DNA of 64,000 nt from Amycolatopsis suaedae (GTDB taxonomy: Bacteria; Actinomycetota; Actinomycetes; Mycobacteriales; Pseudonocardiaceae): assembly GCF_004214935.1 (NCBI RefSeq), contig NZ_SFCC01000012.1, forward strand, positions 225,403 through 289,402, read 5' to 3'. The notes beneath the pieces are model-generated. The model was given only the letters and a program-made list of their open reading frames with translations, did not search any database and was not told where the DNA came from. Shown here piece after piece: positions 1-9,112 of the stretch (the first letter of the stretch is position 1; each line of letters begins with the position of its first letter). The position numbers and the translations under genes are program-made.

Positions 1-928
1 TGGGGGACGAGTTCGCGTGGTAGACGACCCAGGTCTCGGTGTTGTCCGGCGACCTGACGAAGGACGCGTGCCCCGGGCCGAAGACGCCGCTGGCGTCGTG
101 GCGCTCGAAGATGGGCGTGGGCTTCTTCGTCCATGAGCTGGCCGACATCGGGTCGCCACCGGTCCAGGTCAGCATGCCGAGCTTGTAATCAGGCGTCTGG
201 CAGGAGCTCGCCGAGTACGTCAGGAATGTCTTTCCGGCGTTGTACACGGCGTAAGGGCCCTCGTTGACCGGCGCGCCCCGCCGCTCCCACGGCAGTGCCG
301 GGGAGGAGATCCGGACCCCGTTCCGCGAGACCTGGGTCGGCGACGACATCGGGGCGATGAACAGCCCCTGTTCCCCACCGCGGAACGCGGAGTAGACATA
401 GTGGTTGACGTGGCCGTCGAACCGGACCACGCTGCCATCGATCGCCCACCCGTTGTTGGGCTCCAGGTTGAGGATCCCCCGGTAGGTGTACGGGCCCATC
501 GGGTCCGTGCCGGAGCTTTCCAGCACGCCGGTCCGGCGCTCACCCTGGCCCGGTGACGCCGCCGCCGAGAAGTACAGGTACCACCGGTTGTTGATCCGCT
601 GCAGGTCCGGTGCCCACATCGTGCAGCAGCCGGGCCCAGGGGCCAGGGTGTACACCGTGCGCTCCGGCGCGGTCTTCAAGCCGGCCATCGTGGACGACTT
701 GCGCATGATGATCTTCGAGGACCACGTCGTGGCCACGTAGTACCAGTTTCCGCCGCTGTACACGATCGAAGGGTCCGCGCTGTTGGGCGCGCCCACGAGG
801 GGGTTGGTGAACGACGGGCCGGGCGCCGCCGAGGCGGGAACGGCCGCGCCCAGGACGGACGCGAGCGCGGCCGCGACGGCAAGGGTGAGCAACCGTCGTG
901 CCGTTCTCGCTCTTTTTCGCACGAACAT
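1..928 (-). CDS. Secreted GH43 arabinofuranosidase, C-terminus cut by window edge
   Basis: I read this directly from the minus strand; the ATG is at 926-928 behind a GGAGGAAT ribosome site, and the frame runs open to base 1. A Sec signal peptide (Arg-rich start, hydrophobic core, ASA-type cleavage) precedes a five-bladed propeller enzyme. The GH43 residues are visible: base Asp in ADPSIVYS, pKa-modulating Asp in WAIDGSVV, acid Glu in VNEGPYAV. SSCQTPDYKLG and FGPGHASF resemble GH43 subfamily 26, whose characterised members are exo-1,5-alpha-L-arabinofuranosidases acting on arabinan. It is transcribed divergently from the next GH43 gene, and two LacI-type operators lie between them. The family call is firm; the subfamily is recognised by eye only. 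Confidence 0.85.
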   Translation of the reverse strand, partial: MFVRKRARTARRLLTLAVAAALASVLGAAVPASAAPGPSFTNPLVGAPNSADPSIVYSGGNWYYVATTWSSKIIMRKSSTMAGLKTAPERTVYTLAPGPGCCTMWAPDLQRINNRWYLYFSAAASPGQGERRTGVLESSGTDPMGPYTYRGILNLEPNNGWAIDGSVVRFDGHVNHYVYSAFRGGEQGLFIAPMSSPTQVSRNGVRISSPALPWERRGAPVNEGPYAVYNAGKTFLTYSASSCQTPDYKLGMLTWTGGDPMSASSWTKKPTPIFERHDASGVFGPGHASFVRSPDNTETWVVYHANSSP

Positions 929-1018
929 CGGGATTCCTCCGCTGGGGACATGCGGTGGTCGGCGCGAGCGGCCGCTGAGCCCGGGAAGCCGGTCGTTGTG
1001 ACGGGCACCACTCTGCGT

Positions 1019-1032
1019 TGTTAACGCTAACA
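1019..1032. promoter_or_regulatory. LacI-type operator 1 (GH43 divergent promoter)
   Basis: TGTTAACGCTAACA has six of seven paired positions around a central CG, as in LacI-family operators. It is the exact reverse complement of the site at 1130-1143 and lies about 90 bp upstream of the minus-strand GH43 start. Confidence 0.7.
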
Positions 1033-1129
1033 TGGCGCTCATTGTCGACTCAAGAGCGAATTCGAGTTTCTGCGGTAAAACCATTTCAGCGACACTGGAG
1101 AATGGCAGGTTGAACGTCTCCAGTAGGAC

Positions 1130-1143
1130 TGTTAGCGTTAACA
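1130..1143. promoter_or_regulatory. LacI-type operator 2 (GH43 divergent promoter)
   Basis: TGTTAGCGTTAACA lies 43 bp upstream of the plus-strand GH43 start, positioned to block that promoter. It is the inverse copy of the site at 1019-1032. A related 14-mer with the same TGT-AGCGTT-ACA frame occurs at 17155-17168. Confidence 0.7.
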
Positions 1144-1185
1144 CAAGCGAATTGACCCGGTTGTCCAGAGCACGGGAGTCATGTC

Positions 1186-2580
1186 ATGCGCATTCCTTCA
1201 GTCCTGGCGGTGCTCGCGCTGTCCGCCGGTCCCCTGACCGTGTCGCCGGGCGTCTCGGCGGCCGCGGCGACGCTGCCCGCCGGTGTCCGGTCCTTCGAGT
1301 CGGTCAACCAACCGGGCTCGTACGTACGGCATCAGGAATCCCTCGGCCGTCTCACCCCCGTGACAGCGGGCAGCAGCCAGCAAACCAAACTGGACGCGAC
1401 CTTCACCGTCGTGAACGGCCTGGCTTCGCCGTCGTGCTACTCGTTGCAGACCAGAAACGGGTTGTTCCTGCGGCACCGGGACTGGCGCCTGCGCGTCGAC
1501 GCCAACACCGGCGACTCGGCCTTCCGCGCGGACGCCACGTTCTGCCCGCAGGACGGCTCCGTCGCCGGGTCGCTGTCGCTCTCCTCCTACAACTACCCCG
1601 CCAGGCGGATCCGGCACCGTGACTCCGGATTATGGCTGGACACCTACCAGGACAGCCCGAACTTCCGGGCCGACAGTTCGTTCCGGCTCAAGTCGCCATG
1701 GGCACCCAAGGTGAACAAGGGCCCCGTCGTCCCCGGGCTGTTCGCTGATCCGCACCTCACCAGCTTCAACGGCCGCTACTACCTCTACCCGACCACCGAC
1801 GGATACGCGAGCTGGAGCGGTACCTACTACAAGGCGTTCTCCTCCACCGACCTCGTGAACTGGACCGACCACGGCGTGATCCTCGACCACGGGCCGGACG
1901 TGTCCTGGGCGGACAACTCGGCCTGGGCGCCGGCCGTCGCCGCGAAGAACGGCAGCTACTACCTGTACTTCAGCGGCGGGCTCGCGCGTGGCGACACCAG
2001 CAAGCACATCGGGGTGGCGGTCGCCGACTCCCCCACCGGGCCGTTCCGTGACGCGCTGGGCCGGCCGTTGATCCGCAGTGGCCAGTACACCGGTCAGGCG
2101 ATCGACCCGATGGTGTTCACCGACGACGACGGGCAGTCCTATCTGTACTGGGGGCAGGGCGCGGCCAGGGTCGTGCCGCTGAACCCCGACATGGTGTCGT
2201 TCGATCCCGCACGGGTCCGCGTCATCACACCGCCCGGGTACAACGAGGCGGCGTTCGTGCTGAAACGTAACGACATCTACTACTTCATGTGGTCGGAGAA
2301 CGACACCCGCAGCGAGGACTACCGCGTCGCCTACGCCACCGGACCGACCCCGCTCGGACCGTGGACCAAGCGCGGCATCGTCCTGCAGAAGCGGCTCGGC
2401 GCCGGCATCAAGGGCCCCGGCCACCATTCGGTCGTGCGCGCACCGGGAACCGACACCTGGCACATCGCGTACCACCGCTTCGCCATCCCAGCCGGCAACG
2501 GCACCAACCGCGAGGTCGCCATCGACCGGATGGAGTTCAACGCGGACGGCACCATCCGCCCAGTCGTGCCCACCCCGTGA
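1186..2580 (+). CDS. Secreted AbfB-GH43 arabinosidase/xylosidase, 464 aa
   Basis: A signal peptide (about residues 1-27) is followed by an AbfB-like arabinofuranose-binding beta-trefoil (about 35-165, with repeated SYVRHQ / GLFLRHRDWRLRVD / RIRHRDSGLWLD blocks). A GH43 catalytic propeller occupies about 180-464. The catalytic residues are visible as Asp in FADPHLTS, Asp in AIDPMVFT and Glu in YNEAAFVL. CBM42/AbfB modules hold the enzyme on arabinofuranosyl side chains, so the likely substrate is arabinan or arabinoxylan. The ATG is favoured because the hydrophobic core follows at once. Transcription diverges from the partial GH43 gene under two LacI-type operators. The 3' end faces the next gene across a palindromic repeat. 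Confidence 0.88.
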   Translation: MRIPSVLAVLALSAGPLTVSPGVSAAAATLPAGVRSFESVNQPGSYVRHQESLGRLTPVTAGSSQQTKLDATFTVVNGLASPSCYSLQTRNGLFLRHRDWRLRVDANTGDSAFRADATFCPQDGSVAGSLSLSSYNYPARRIRHRDSGLWLDTYQDSPNFRADSSFRLKSPWAPKVNKGPVVPGLFADPHLTSFNGRYYLYPTTDGYASWSGTYYKAFSSTDLVNWTDHGVILDHGPDVSWADNSAWAPAVAAKNGSYYLYFSGGLARGDTSKHIGVAVADSPTGPFRDALGRPLIRSGQYTGQAIDPMVFTDDDGQSYLYWGQGAARVVPLNPDMVSFDPARVRVITPPGYNEAAFVLKRNDIYYFMWSENDTRSEDYRVAYATGPTPLGPWTKRGIVLQKRLGAGIKGPGHHSVVRAPGTDTWHIAYHRFAIPAGNGTNREVAIDRMEFNADGTIRPVVPTP

Positions 2581-2597
2581 AGGACGCACGCGGGACG

Positions 2598-2648
2598 CAC
2601 GTGAAGGCCCCCTTCATCACGTGAGACGTGGTGAAGGGTGCCTTCACG
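2598..2648. repeat. Palindromic intergenic element, copy 1
   Basis: Arms CACGTGAAGGCCCCCTTCA and GTGAAGGGTGCCTTCACG flank a GTGAGACGTG core. It lies between two convergent GH43 genes, where it could act as a bidirectional terminator. It belongs to the family also seen at 18230, 18522, 18771, 36743 and 53635. Confidence 0.8.
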
Positions 2649-2670
2649 AACTTGCCGGCCAGCGCGAGAA

Positions 2671-4446
2671 CTACGACACCCTGACGAGGGAGAGCTGGTC
2701 GACGATGACACCGCCCGAGCCGGATGCCCGCACGGTGACGGTGGCGGCGCCGCTGGGCAGCTGGATGCCGGTGAGCTCACGCTTGGCCCAGCCACCCGAC
2801 GACGGGATAGCGAGAGTGCGCTGGGTGCCGTTGGCGCCGGTGATCACGACCTGCCCGGCACTGCCCCGGGCATGCAGGGCCAGTTTGTAGGTGCCCGCCG
2901 GGACGGAGGGAATCCGCTGCTCCACACCGCCGCTGTTGCTCATCTGGAGCGCGAAGCGAGACCCGTTCACACCACCGTTGACGTTGGTCACCCGGCCACC
3001 GAGGTTCCGCCATCCCCGCACACTGGACACGATGATCCGGTCGGCCTGGATGTCCGGGTTGAGGATGTAGTTGTTCGCCGGCCCGACCCGCCACTCACCC
3101 GTCGTGGCGTTGAACTGCCACTGGCTCACCGAATGGAACTGCGGCCGCGCACCGGTCTTGGTGATCGGCACCCACTGGTTGTAGCCGATACCGTTCCAGG
3201 CGAAATCGGCCCACCGGTCGCCGGCGTAGATCACCGTGTTCTGCTTGGTGCCCTTGACCGTCACGAAGAACCCGGTCTGGGTCACGTGGCTGTAGTCCAT
3301 CTCGGTGCCGGCCAGGACGTACTCGCTGCTGTAGGAGCCCTGGACGTTCCCGCTGGTCGACTCCCTGACGTGGTTGACCGAGGTGTTCCAGCCGTGCAGG
3401 TCCGAGGCCGCGTGGTAGTACTTGCCGTCCAGTTTGAACATGGCGTTGCCCTCGCGGCCGGAGGACACGCGGCCGATCTCCACACCGGGCTCCACCCGCA
3501 GCGAGTCGGACTCCCTCAGCTTGGCCACGAAGGCGCGAGAGCGGCCTTCACGGTTGGAGAAGATCAGGTAGTCCTTCCCGTTGTCGTCGGTGAAGACGGT
3601 CTGATCTCCGGTACCGGTCGTGGGCGAATTCTGGACCTGGGTCTGGAAGTAACCGTAGTCGAAGGTGTCGGTGGGTGAGTCGCCCTGCAGCAGCAGGACG
3701 CCGTGCCCGCCCCTGCCCTGGTGCCACATCTGCACGGCCAGCACGTACTTGCCGGTGTTCTCGTTGTAGGAGACACCGAGCCGCCCGACCCAGCCGGCAC
3801 CGCCCAGGTTGGCGCCGCTGCCGACACCGGTCGAGCGCGTCGCGACGCGGTTCTCGAACTTCCAGTTCACCAGGTCCTTGGACGAGTAGACGGGGATCGA
3901 GACGAACCTGACGTCGCCGTCGTACTTTCTCGTCGGATTGGCCCGGTAGAGCTCGGCGCCGGTGTAGTGCACGCCGTACCAGTAATAGGTGTCGCCGAAC
4001 TTGAAGACCCCGCCACCCTGCGAATAAATGGGGTTGCCGCTGGTGTCGTTCCAGAAAGTGTTGTTCGTGATGGTCTGGAACGTGCCCTCGTCGACAGGCT
4101 TGAGCTCGGCGGCGGCCGTCATCAGTGCCGTCTTCGCGGCGGCGACGTCCGACGTCGCGGCGGACACGTCACCGGCGACACCGGCCGCGGTGGTCAGCGC
4201 CTTGGCGAAGGGTGCCCAGGTGTCAGGCGTGTACTTCTCCCGAACGCGTGTGCGGTACTCCGACACCAGGTACTCCAGGCCGCGCTCCACCGCCGGTCCG
4301 GTGGCGGCGCCCTCGTCCGGCGCCGCCGCCGGCGGCGCCTCCGCCACCGAGGTGCTCGTCGAGAGCGACGCCGTCAGCGTCAGGGACAACACCGCGGCGG
4401 CGGCCACCTTCCAGTACTTCGAAGCGACAAGCGATGTGCGTTTCAC
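2671..4446 (-). CDS. Secreted FIVAR-GH43-CBM, exo-beta-1,3-galactanase-like
   Basis: Start chosen at GTG 4446: GGAAGG overlaps the stop of the upstream pectate lyase and leaves 4 bp between genes, so translation is coupled. Domains: signal peptide; a FIVAR-type helical module (about residues 50-105, around YTPDTWAPFAKALTTA); a GH43-like propeller (about 110-460); and a C-terminal beta-sandwich carbohydrate-binding module (about 465-591). The blocks QGGGVFKFGDTYYWYG, GDQTVFTDDNGKDYLI, GREGNAMFK and YAGDRW resemble GH43 subfamily 24, known for exo-beta-1,3-galactanases of arabinogalactan. In that subfamily the usual catalytic base Asp is absent, so its absence here would be normal. Length is about 591 aa. 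The family call is good; the exact substrate is inferred. Confidence 0.75.
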   Translation of the reverse strand: MKRTSLVASKYWKVAAAAVLSLTLTASLSTSTSVAEAPPAAAPDEGAATGPAVERGLEYLVSEYRTRVREKYTPDTWAPFAKALTTAAGVAGDVSAATSDVAAAKTALMTAAAELKPVDEGTFQTITNNTFWNDTSGNPIYSQGGGVFKFGDTYYWYGVHYTGAELYRANPTRKYDGDVRFVSIPVYSSKDLVNWKFENRVATRSTGVGSGANLGGAGWVGRLGVSYNENTGKYVLAVQMWHQGRGGHGVLLLQGDSPTDTFDYGYFQTQVQNSPTTGTGDQTVFTDDNGKDYLIFSNREGRSRAFVAKLRESDSLRVEPGVEIGRVSSGREGNAMFKLDGKYYHAASDLHGWNTSVNHVRESTSGNVQGSYSSEYVLAGTEMDYSHVTQTGFFVTVKGTKQNTVIYAGDRWADFAWNGIGYNQWVPITKTGARPQFHSVSQWQFNATTGEWRVGPANNYILNPDIQADRIIVSSVRGWRNLGGRVTNVNGGVNGSRFALQMSNSGGVEQRIPSVPAGTYKLALHARGSAGQVVITGANGTQRTLAIPSSGGWAKRELTGIQLPSGAATVTVRASGSGGVIVDQLSLVRVS

Positions 4447-4450
4447 AAGG

Positions 4451-5791
4451 TCACCTTCCATCGTTCTCGAAGGCACCGAGGTCCGGTGCCTTCCCGTTGA
4501 AGGGCAGTCCGACGTCGGTGCCCTTGTCGATCAGGGCACTGTTCGCCGCGAGACGAAGGTGGGGCAGCACGGGCAGGCTCCCGTCCGCCCCGCGGGGCGC
4601 GTCCCAGCCGGACGTCGACACACTCCGGAACTGGGCGTCCGACAGGGGGACGCCCAGGTTCCAGGTGTTGAACGCGGCGTTCGTGCCTGCCATGTACGAC
4701 GTCGGCGTCCCGGTGTAGGCGATGTTGTTACGCAGGTTGCCCCGGCCGACGGTGGCGCCCTTCGAGTCGACTCCCCGCATGTTGAAGTTGGGGTTGTTTC
4801 CGTAGCCGGTGTTGTTGAAGAAGTCGTTGGCCACCGGGTGGTGGTTGGCGTAGAAGCCCGCCGCCTTGTTGAGGAAGGCCACCGAGAAGCGGACGGTGTG
4901 CTTCACCGCGTTGGGGTCGTAGTCACCGCCGAAGCCGCCCGCCTTGAAGCCGGCTCCGTTGCCTGCGGGATTCGTCGTCCCCGGCTTGTACCCGTTGCGC
5001 CAGGCCCACGAGTGCTCGATGGTCACCGGTGAGTACGTGGAGATGAGGTCGAACCCGTCATCGGCGTTCCACCACGCACGGCAACCGCGGAACACGTTCG
5101 CGGGCCTGCCCCGCGGCGTGTAGTGCGAGCCGAACCCGTCGGCGTTCTCGCCGGGCTTGTCGTTGCTGCGCAGGTCGTAGTTGTCGTGTGCGTCCGAGTT
5201 GAGGACCAGGTTGCCACCCCCGCCGCTGATGAACAGGCCGGTGCCCATGTGGTGGTGGGTGTCGATCTGCTCGAAGATGTTGTTGCTGCCGGAGATCCAG
5301 AGTCCCCAGGACTCGGCGTTCCGGTTGTTGTTCTGCGGAACGCCGGTGACCTCCAGTCCTTTGAGGTGGATCCAGCTGCCGGTGACGTTGAAGCCCTTGA
5401 TCCGGCAGTCGTCCCTCATGCGCGAGAAGTCGAACACCGGCTTCTCGCCCGGATGGGCCCAGTACCGGATCGGGTTACCCGAGCTACCGCTCTTGTTCAG
5501 GGTGATCGCGTCGACCCTGGCGGTCTGGTTCGCGCAGGCGCTGTTCGCACGAGTGTAGGCGTACCTGCCGCCCCGGAAGTAGACCGTGTCACCCGCCTTG
5601 GCGGTGGTCTGCGCACGCGCGATCGACGCCCACGGCGCGGCCTGCGTACCCGCCGCACTGTCACTTCCGTCCGGGGCGACGTAGTAGACGCTTCCGGCTG
5701 CCGCGTCCGCGGTGGACGCCGGAGCGGCGGCCATCGCGGCGGAACCGGCCGCGATCACCGAGAGCAGGAGGGCACGACCGACGAACCTCAT
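4451..5791 (-). CDS. Secreted PL9 pectate lyase, 446 aa
   Basis: A signal peptide (about residues 1-32) precedes a right-handed parallel beta-helix. The PL9 active-site set is complete by spacing. Calcium ligands Asp218 (NADGF) and Asp244, Asp245, Asp248 (NADDGFD) and Lys283 (GAGFKAGG) match the pattern of Asp209, 233, 234, 237 and Lys273 in Dickeya Pel9A. The enzyme should cleave polygalacturonan, or a related pectin backbone, by beta-elimination outside the cell. The downstream galactanase-like gene begins 4 bp after its stop, so the two are one transcription unit; 172 bp separates it from the GH2 gene upstream. Confidence 0.85.
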   Translation of the reverse strand: MRFVGRALLLSVIAAGSAAMAAAPASTADAAAGSVYYVAPDGSDSAAGTQAAPWASIARAQTTAKAGDTVYFRGGRYAYTRANSACANQTARVDAITLNKSGSSGNPIRYWAHPGEKPVFDFSRMRDDCRIKGFNVTGSWIHLKGLEVTGVPQNNNRNAESWGLWISGSNNIFEQIDTHHHMGTGLFISGGGGNLVLNSDAHDNYDLRSNDKPGENADGFGSHYTPRGRPANVFRGCRAWWNADDGFDLISTYSPVTIEHSWAWRNGYKPGTTNPAGNGAGFKAGGFGGDYDPNAVKHTVRFSVAFLNKAAGFYANHHPVANDFFNNTGYGNNPNFNMRGVDSKGATVGRGNLRNNIAYTGTPTSYMAGTNAAFNTWNLGVPLSDAQFRSVSTSGWDAPRGADGSLPVLPHLRLAANSALIDKGTDVGLPFNGKAPDLGAFENDGR

Positions 5792-5963
5792 GATTCACCT
5801 GCCGTCGTACAGGCGGCGCGTCACCGCGTGAGTCCTGCGGTGGAACGACGACTCACCGGCCGAGTAATGAACCGAAATCATGATTCGCATCTCCTTGGCG
5901 GGAATAGAGCTGGACCGGTGCCAGTCGGGCGGGCACCACGGTCTTACACACTGTGTCCACGGA

Positions 5964-8900
5964 TCAGTGACGACCGGCGGCCAGTTCCGCGATCCCGAGG
6001 AACCCGTGGGTGGTGCCCGGGGCGCGGCTGGTCAGGTCCAGACGGATCCGGCCGGTGCCGACCGGGGCGAACGTGACGACGGTCGGCTTGCCCGGTTCCT
6101 TCGCCCACTCGACCGTCGCGTCGCGGACCGGCACGAACGTCGTCCCGTTCCAGTAGGACACCGAGATCGTCGCGGGCAGGGAATGCGAGCCGTCGACGAG
6201 GAACGAGGCCCGCACTGAGCTGATCGGGCCACCTTCCAGGCCGGACAGTGACACCCACTCCGCCGCGTGCGCACGGCTCACCGGCGGGAGCAGGGCGGTG
6301 GCCTCCTTGAGGTAGTAGTTCGACCACTTCGTCGACACGTCGCCGTCGAGCATCGCGGCCGGGATCGTGTCCGGCGCACCCGAGTAGCTCGCGTCCGCTG
6401 CCGGTGCGGCCGGTGCGGCCGGTGCGGCCGGTGCGGCCGCCTCCGCCACGGGACCGGCCGGCAAACCGGCGTCAGGCCTGCCACCGATCGCCCTGATCGT
6501 CGCGGTAGCGATGCGCAGGCCCGGTGCCCGCGCAGTGACCGTGACCGTGGACGTCTGTCCGGAGCGGACTATCGCCAGTGCCTTGCCGTTGAACGCCGTA
6601 CGCGAGGACGCCTGGTAGTTCTCCGCGCTCTCCTGCCGGCCGTTGTCCAGGCCCGCCAGGCTGCCGCCCCTGACGTGGAACGAGATCCGGTTGTCCGCTC
6701 CCGGCACGACCACCCCGGCCCGGTCGACGACCTCCGCGGTGACGAAGGTGTGCGACTTGCCGTCGGCCCTGGTGACCTCGCGGTCGGGCGTCAGCCTGAT
6801 CGCGTGCGGCGCGCCTGCCGTGACGACCTCGTCGCGGGCGACCTCCACGCCGCCGCGCTTGGCGACCGCGACGAGCCGCCCGGGCTCGAACGGCACCGTC
6901 CAGGCCAGGTGCAGCTTGCCCGCGCTGCCGTTGGGACTGGTGTAACTGCCGGGGAAACGCCCAGTGGTCTGCGTCTTGTCGTCCCCGCTCGCCTCGGTGG
7001 TCTCCAGGTACCGGGCGCCGTACGTGGTCGTCTTCGTGTCGAACTTCCGCTCCCCCAGCGACCTGCCGTTCAGCGTCAGCTCGACGGTGTCCGCATTGCT
7101 GTAGGCCCACACCGACACCGGCTCACCCGGCTTGTGGCCGGTCCAGTTCATCGGCAGCAGGTGCACCATCGGCTCGGTGGTCCACTGGCTGCGGAAGAGG
7201 TGGTAGAAGTCCTTGGCGAACCCGGCGGTGTCCACCGCGCCGAAGAACGACGACTTCACCGGGAACACCTCGTTGTAGGGCGTCGGCTCGCCGAGGTAGT
7301 CGATGCCGGTCCACAGGAACTGGCCGGCGAACCACTTGCGGTCGCGGTCCTTCTTCAGCCCGTACTCGCCGCTGTAGGTCCACGGAGCCAGGTTGTTGTC
7401 GTAGGAGGAGGTGTTGCGCCGGCCCGGCGTGTAGTTCTCGCCGGTGTTGAGCTGTTCGGGGTCCTGGTAGTAGCCGCGCGTCGAGGTGGAGGACGACGAC
7501 TCGGCCTCGAAGAAGAACTTCCCCGGATAGCGGGCATGCAGCCCGTCGATCGAGGAGGAGTTGTTGTAGTTCACGCCCAGGCCGTCGAGCATCTGCAGGA
7601 TCTGGTCCTGCGGTGATCCGACGGCCGGGACCTGGCGGTAGCGATCGGAGCCCATCACGATCGGCCGCGTGGTGTCGACCGACCGCACGTCCTCGATCAG
7701 CCGCTTGGCCATCGGTACCCCGGCCGGGAAGGAGGAGTCGGGGATCTCGTTGCCGATGGACCACATCACCACCGACGGGGAGTTCTTGGCCGCGTGCACC
7801 ATCTCACGGACGTCGGCGCTGCTGTGAGCGTCGAAGAACCGGCCGTAGTCGTACCTCACCTTGGGGGTACGCCAGGTGTCGAACGCCTCGATCTGCAGGA
7901 GCAGGCCCATTTCCTCACACAGCCGGACGAACTCCGCCGAGGGCGGATTGTGCGAGGTCCGCACGGCGTTCACACCCATGCTCTTCATGATCCGCAACTG
8001 GCGGGCGGTCGCGTCCGGCGAGACCGCGGCGCCCAGGGCACCCAGGTCGTGGTGAAGATTGACGCCCTTGAGCTTCATCTCCACACCGTTGAGCGAGAAG
8101 CCGTTGTCCGGATGGAAGGCGAAGTACCGCACCCCCGTGCGCGTGCTCACGGTGTCCACCACCGTGCCACCCTGACGGACCTCGGTGTCCACCGTGTACA
8201 GATACGGCCGGTCCACCGACCACAGCACCGGCCGGTCGACGCGCACGTCGACCGTCGCCGTGCGTGGTTGCGCGGCCAGCGCGGCCGTCGTCGTCCCGCT
8301 GCCGACGACCCGCCCCTCCGCATCCCTCACCGTCGAGACGATCTCCGCCCGGGCGTCACCCCGCTCACTGACCGCGGTGGTCGCCACCCGCATCGTGGCG
8401 AACCCGGACCCGATCGTGTTCTCCAGATCCGGGGTCGTCACCTGCACGCCATGACGTGTGACGTGCACCGGTTCGGTGACGACGAGCCGGACGTCGCGGT
8501 AGATGCCGCTGCCGGAGTACCACCGGCTGCTCGGCACCTGGTTGCGCACCTTGACCGACAGCACGTTCGGCGCGCCGCCGACGTGCGCGTGCGGGGTGAG
8601 GTCGTACGCGAAACCGGTGTATCCGTACGGATGCCGGCCCAGCAGTGTGCCGTTGAGATACACCTCGGAATCCATGTAGACCCCGTCGAACTCGATCGAC
8701 ACCTTCTTGCCCGCCATCGACGACGGCAGCGTGAACGTCTTGCGATACCAGCCGAGGCCGCCCGGAAGGAAGCCCGTCCCCGCATTGGTGTGCGGTCCCT
8801 GCTCGGGGTCGAGCCCGATACTCCAGTCGTGCGGCAGGCGCGTGTCACGCCAGCGCCGATCACGCACATCCGGCTGTGGTGCGTCCGCACCGGTCCTGTT

Positions 8901-9047
8901 GGCCAGCAGGAACTGCCATCCACCGGTGAAATCCACTGCCCGTTCCCCGAAGCCGGCCTGCTCCCCCGGCACGGCCTGCGCCGCAGGCGCACCACACAGC
9001 CCCGCCGCGACGACGCAGCCCAGGAGCAATGCCAGCGTTCTTCTCAC
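5964..9047 (-). CDS. Secreted multidomain GH2 glycosidase, ~1027 aa
   Basis: A GH2 beta-galactosidase/glucuronidase-type enzyme. After a signal peptide come the sugar-binding jelly roll, the immunoglobulin-like domain and a TIM barrel holding RTSHNPPS, the acid/base Glu in WSIGNEIPD and a candidate nucleophile Glu in FFFEAESS. A DUF4982-like sandwich (HKPGEPVSVWAYSN), an invasin-like domain, an Ala/Pro linker and a C-terminal discoidin-like (F5/8 C) module follow. The GTG at 9047 is chosen because RRTLALLLG follows directly; a GTG about 30 bp upstream is a fair alternative. The reading frame stays open much further upstream, but that part is a shadow of the neighbouring gene. Beta-galactosides or beta-glucuronides from pectin or arabinogalactan side chains are the likely substrates. 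Confidence 0.85.
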   Translation of the reverse strand: MRRTLALLLGCVVAAGLCGAPAAQAVPGEQAGFGERAVDFTGGWQFLLANRTGADAPQPDVRDRRWRDTRLPHDWSIGLDPEQGPHTNAGTGFLPGGLGWYRKTFTLPSSMAGKKVSIEFDGVYMDSEVYLNGTLLGRHPYGYTGFAYDLTPHAHVGGAPNVLSVKVRNQVPSSRWYSGSGIYRDVRLVVTEPVHVTRHGVQVTTPDLENTIGSGFATMRVATTAVSERGDARAEIVSTVRDAEGRVVGSGTTTAALAAQPRTATVDVRVDRPVLWSVDRPYLYTVDTEVRQGGTVVDTVSTRTGVRYFAFHPDNGFSLNGVEMKLKGVNLHHDLGALGAAVSPDATARQLRIMKSMGVNAVRTSHNPPSAEFVRLCEEMGLLLQIEAFDTWRTPKVRYDYGRFFDAHSSADVREMVHAAKNSPSVVMWSIGNEIPDSSFPAGVPMAKRLIEDVRSVDTTRPIVMGSDRYRQVPAVGSPQDQILQMLDGLGVNYNNSSSIDGLHARYPGKFFFEAESSSSTSTRGYYQDPEQLNTGENYTPGRRNTSSYDNNLAPWTYSGEYGLKKDRDRKWFAGQFLWTGIDYLGEPTPYNEVFPVKSSFFGAVDTAGFAKDFYHLFRSQWTTEPMVHLLPMNWTGHKPGEPVSVWAYSNADTVELTLNGRSLGERKFDTKTTTYGARYLETTEASGDDKTQTTGRFPGSYTSPNGSAGKLHLAWTVPFEPGRLVAVAKRGGVEVARDEVVTAGAPHAIRLTPDREVTRADGKSHTFVTAEVVDRAGVVVPGADNRISFHVRGGSLAGLDNGRQESAENYQASSRTAFNGKALAIVRSGQTSTVTVTARAPGLRIATATIRAIGGRPDAGLPAGPVAEAAAPAAPAAPAAPAADASYSGAPDTIPAAMLDGDVSTKWSNYYLKEATALLPPVSRAHAAEWVSLSGLEGGPISSVRASFLVDGSHSLPATISVSYWNGTTFVPVRDATVEWAKEPGKPTVVTFAPVGTGRIRLDLTSRAPGTTHGFLGIAELAAGRH
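6401..6438. repeat. Four 9-bp tandem units inside the GH2 gene
   Basis: CCGGTGCGG is repeated four times and encodes an (AAP)n linker between the catalytic part and the discoidin-like module. The copy number could vary by slippage without breaking the frame. Confidence 0.9.
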
Positions 9048-9112
9048 TACATTCGATCGTCGATTCGGCAAGATCACACCGCCCAGTAGTTCTGTTGGAA
9101 GTATTTCTCGGC

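Noticed and set aside
4451..5791. Loss of the catalytic Lys in the PL9 lyase (GSH where ADGF is followed by Ala-Lys in some relatives)
   Set aside because: The catalytic Lys is further on: Lys283, 35 residues after Asp248, matching Pel9A spacing.
6401..6438. The 9-bp tandem repeat as a CRISPR-like or regulatory array
   Set aside because: The units are contiguous, have no spacers and simply encode an AAP linker.
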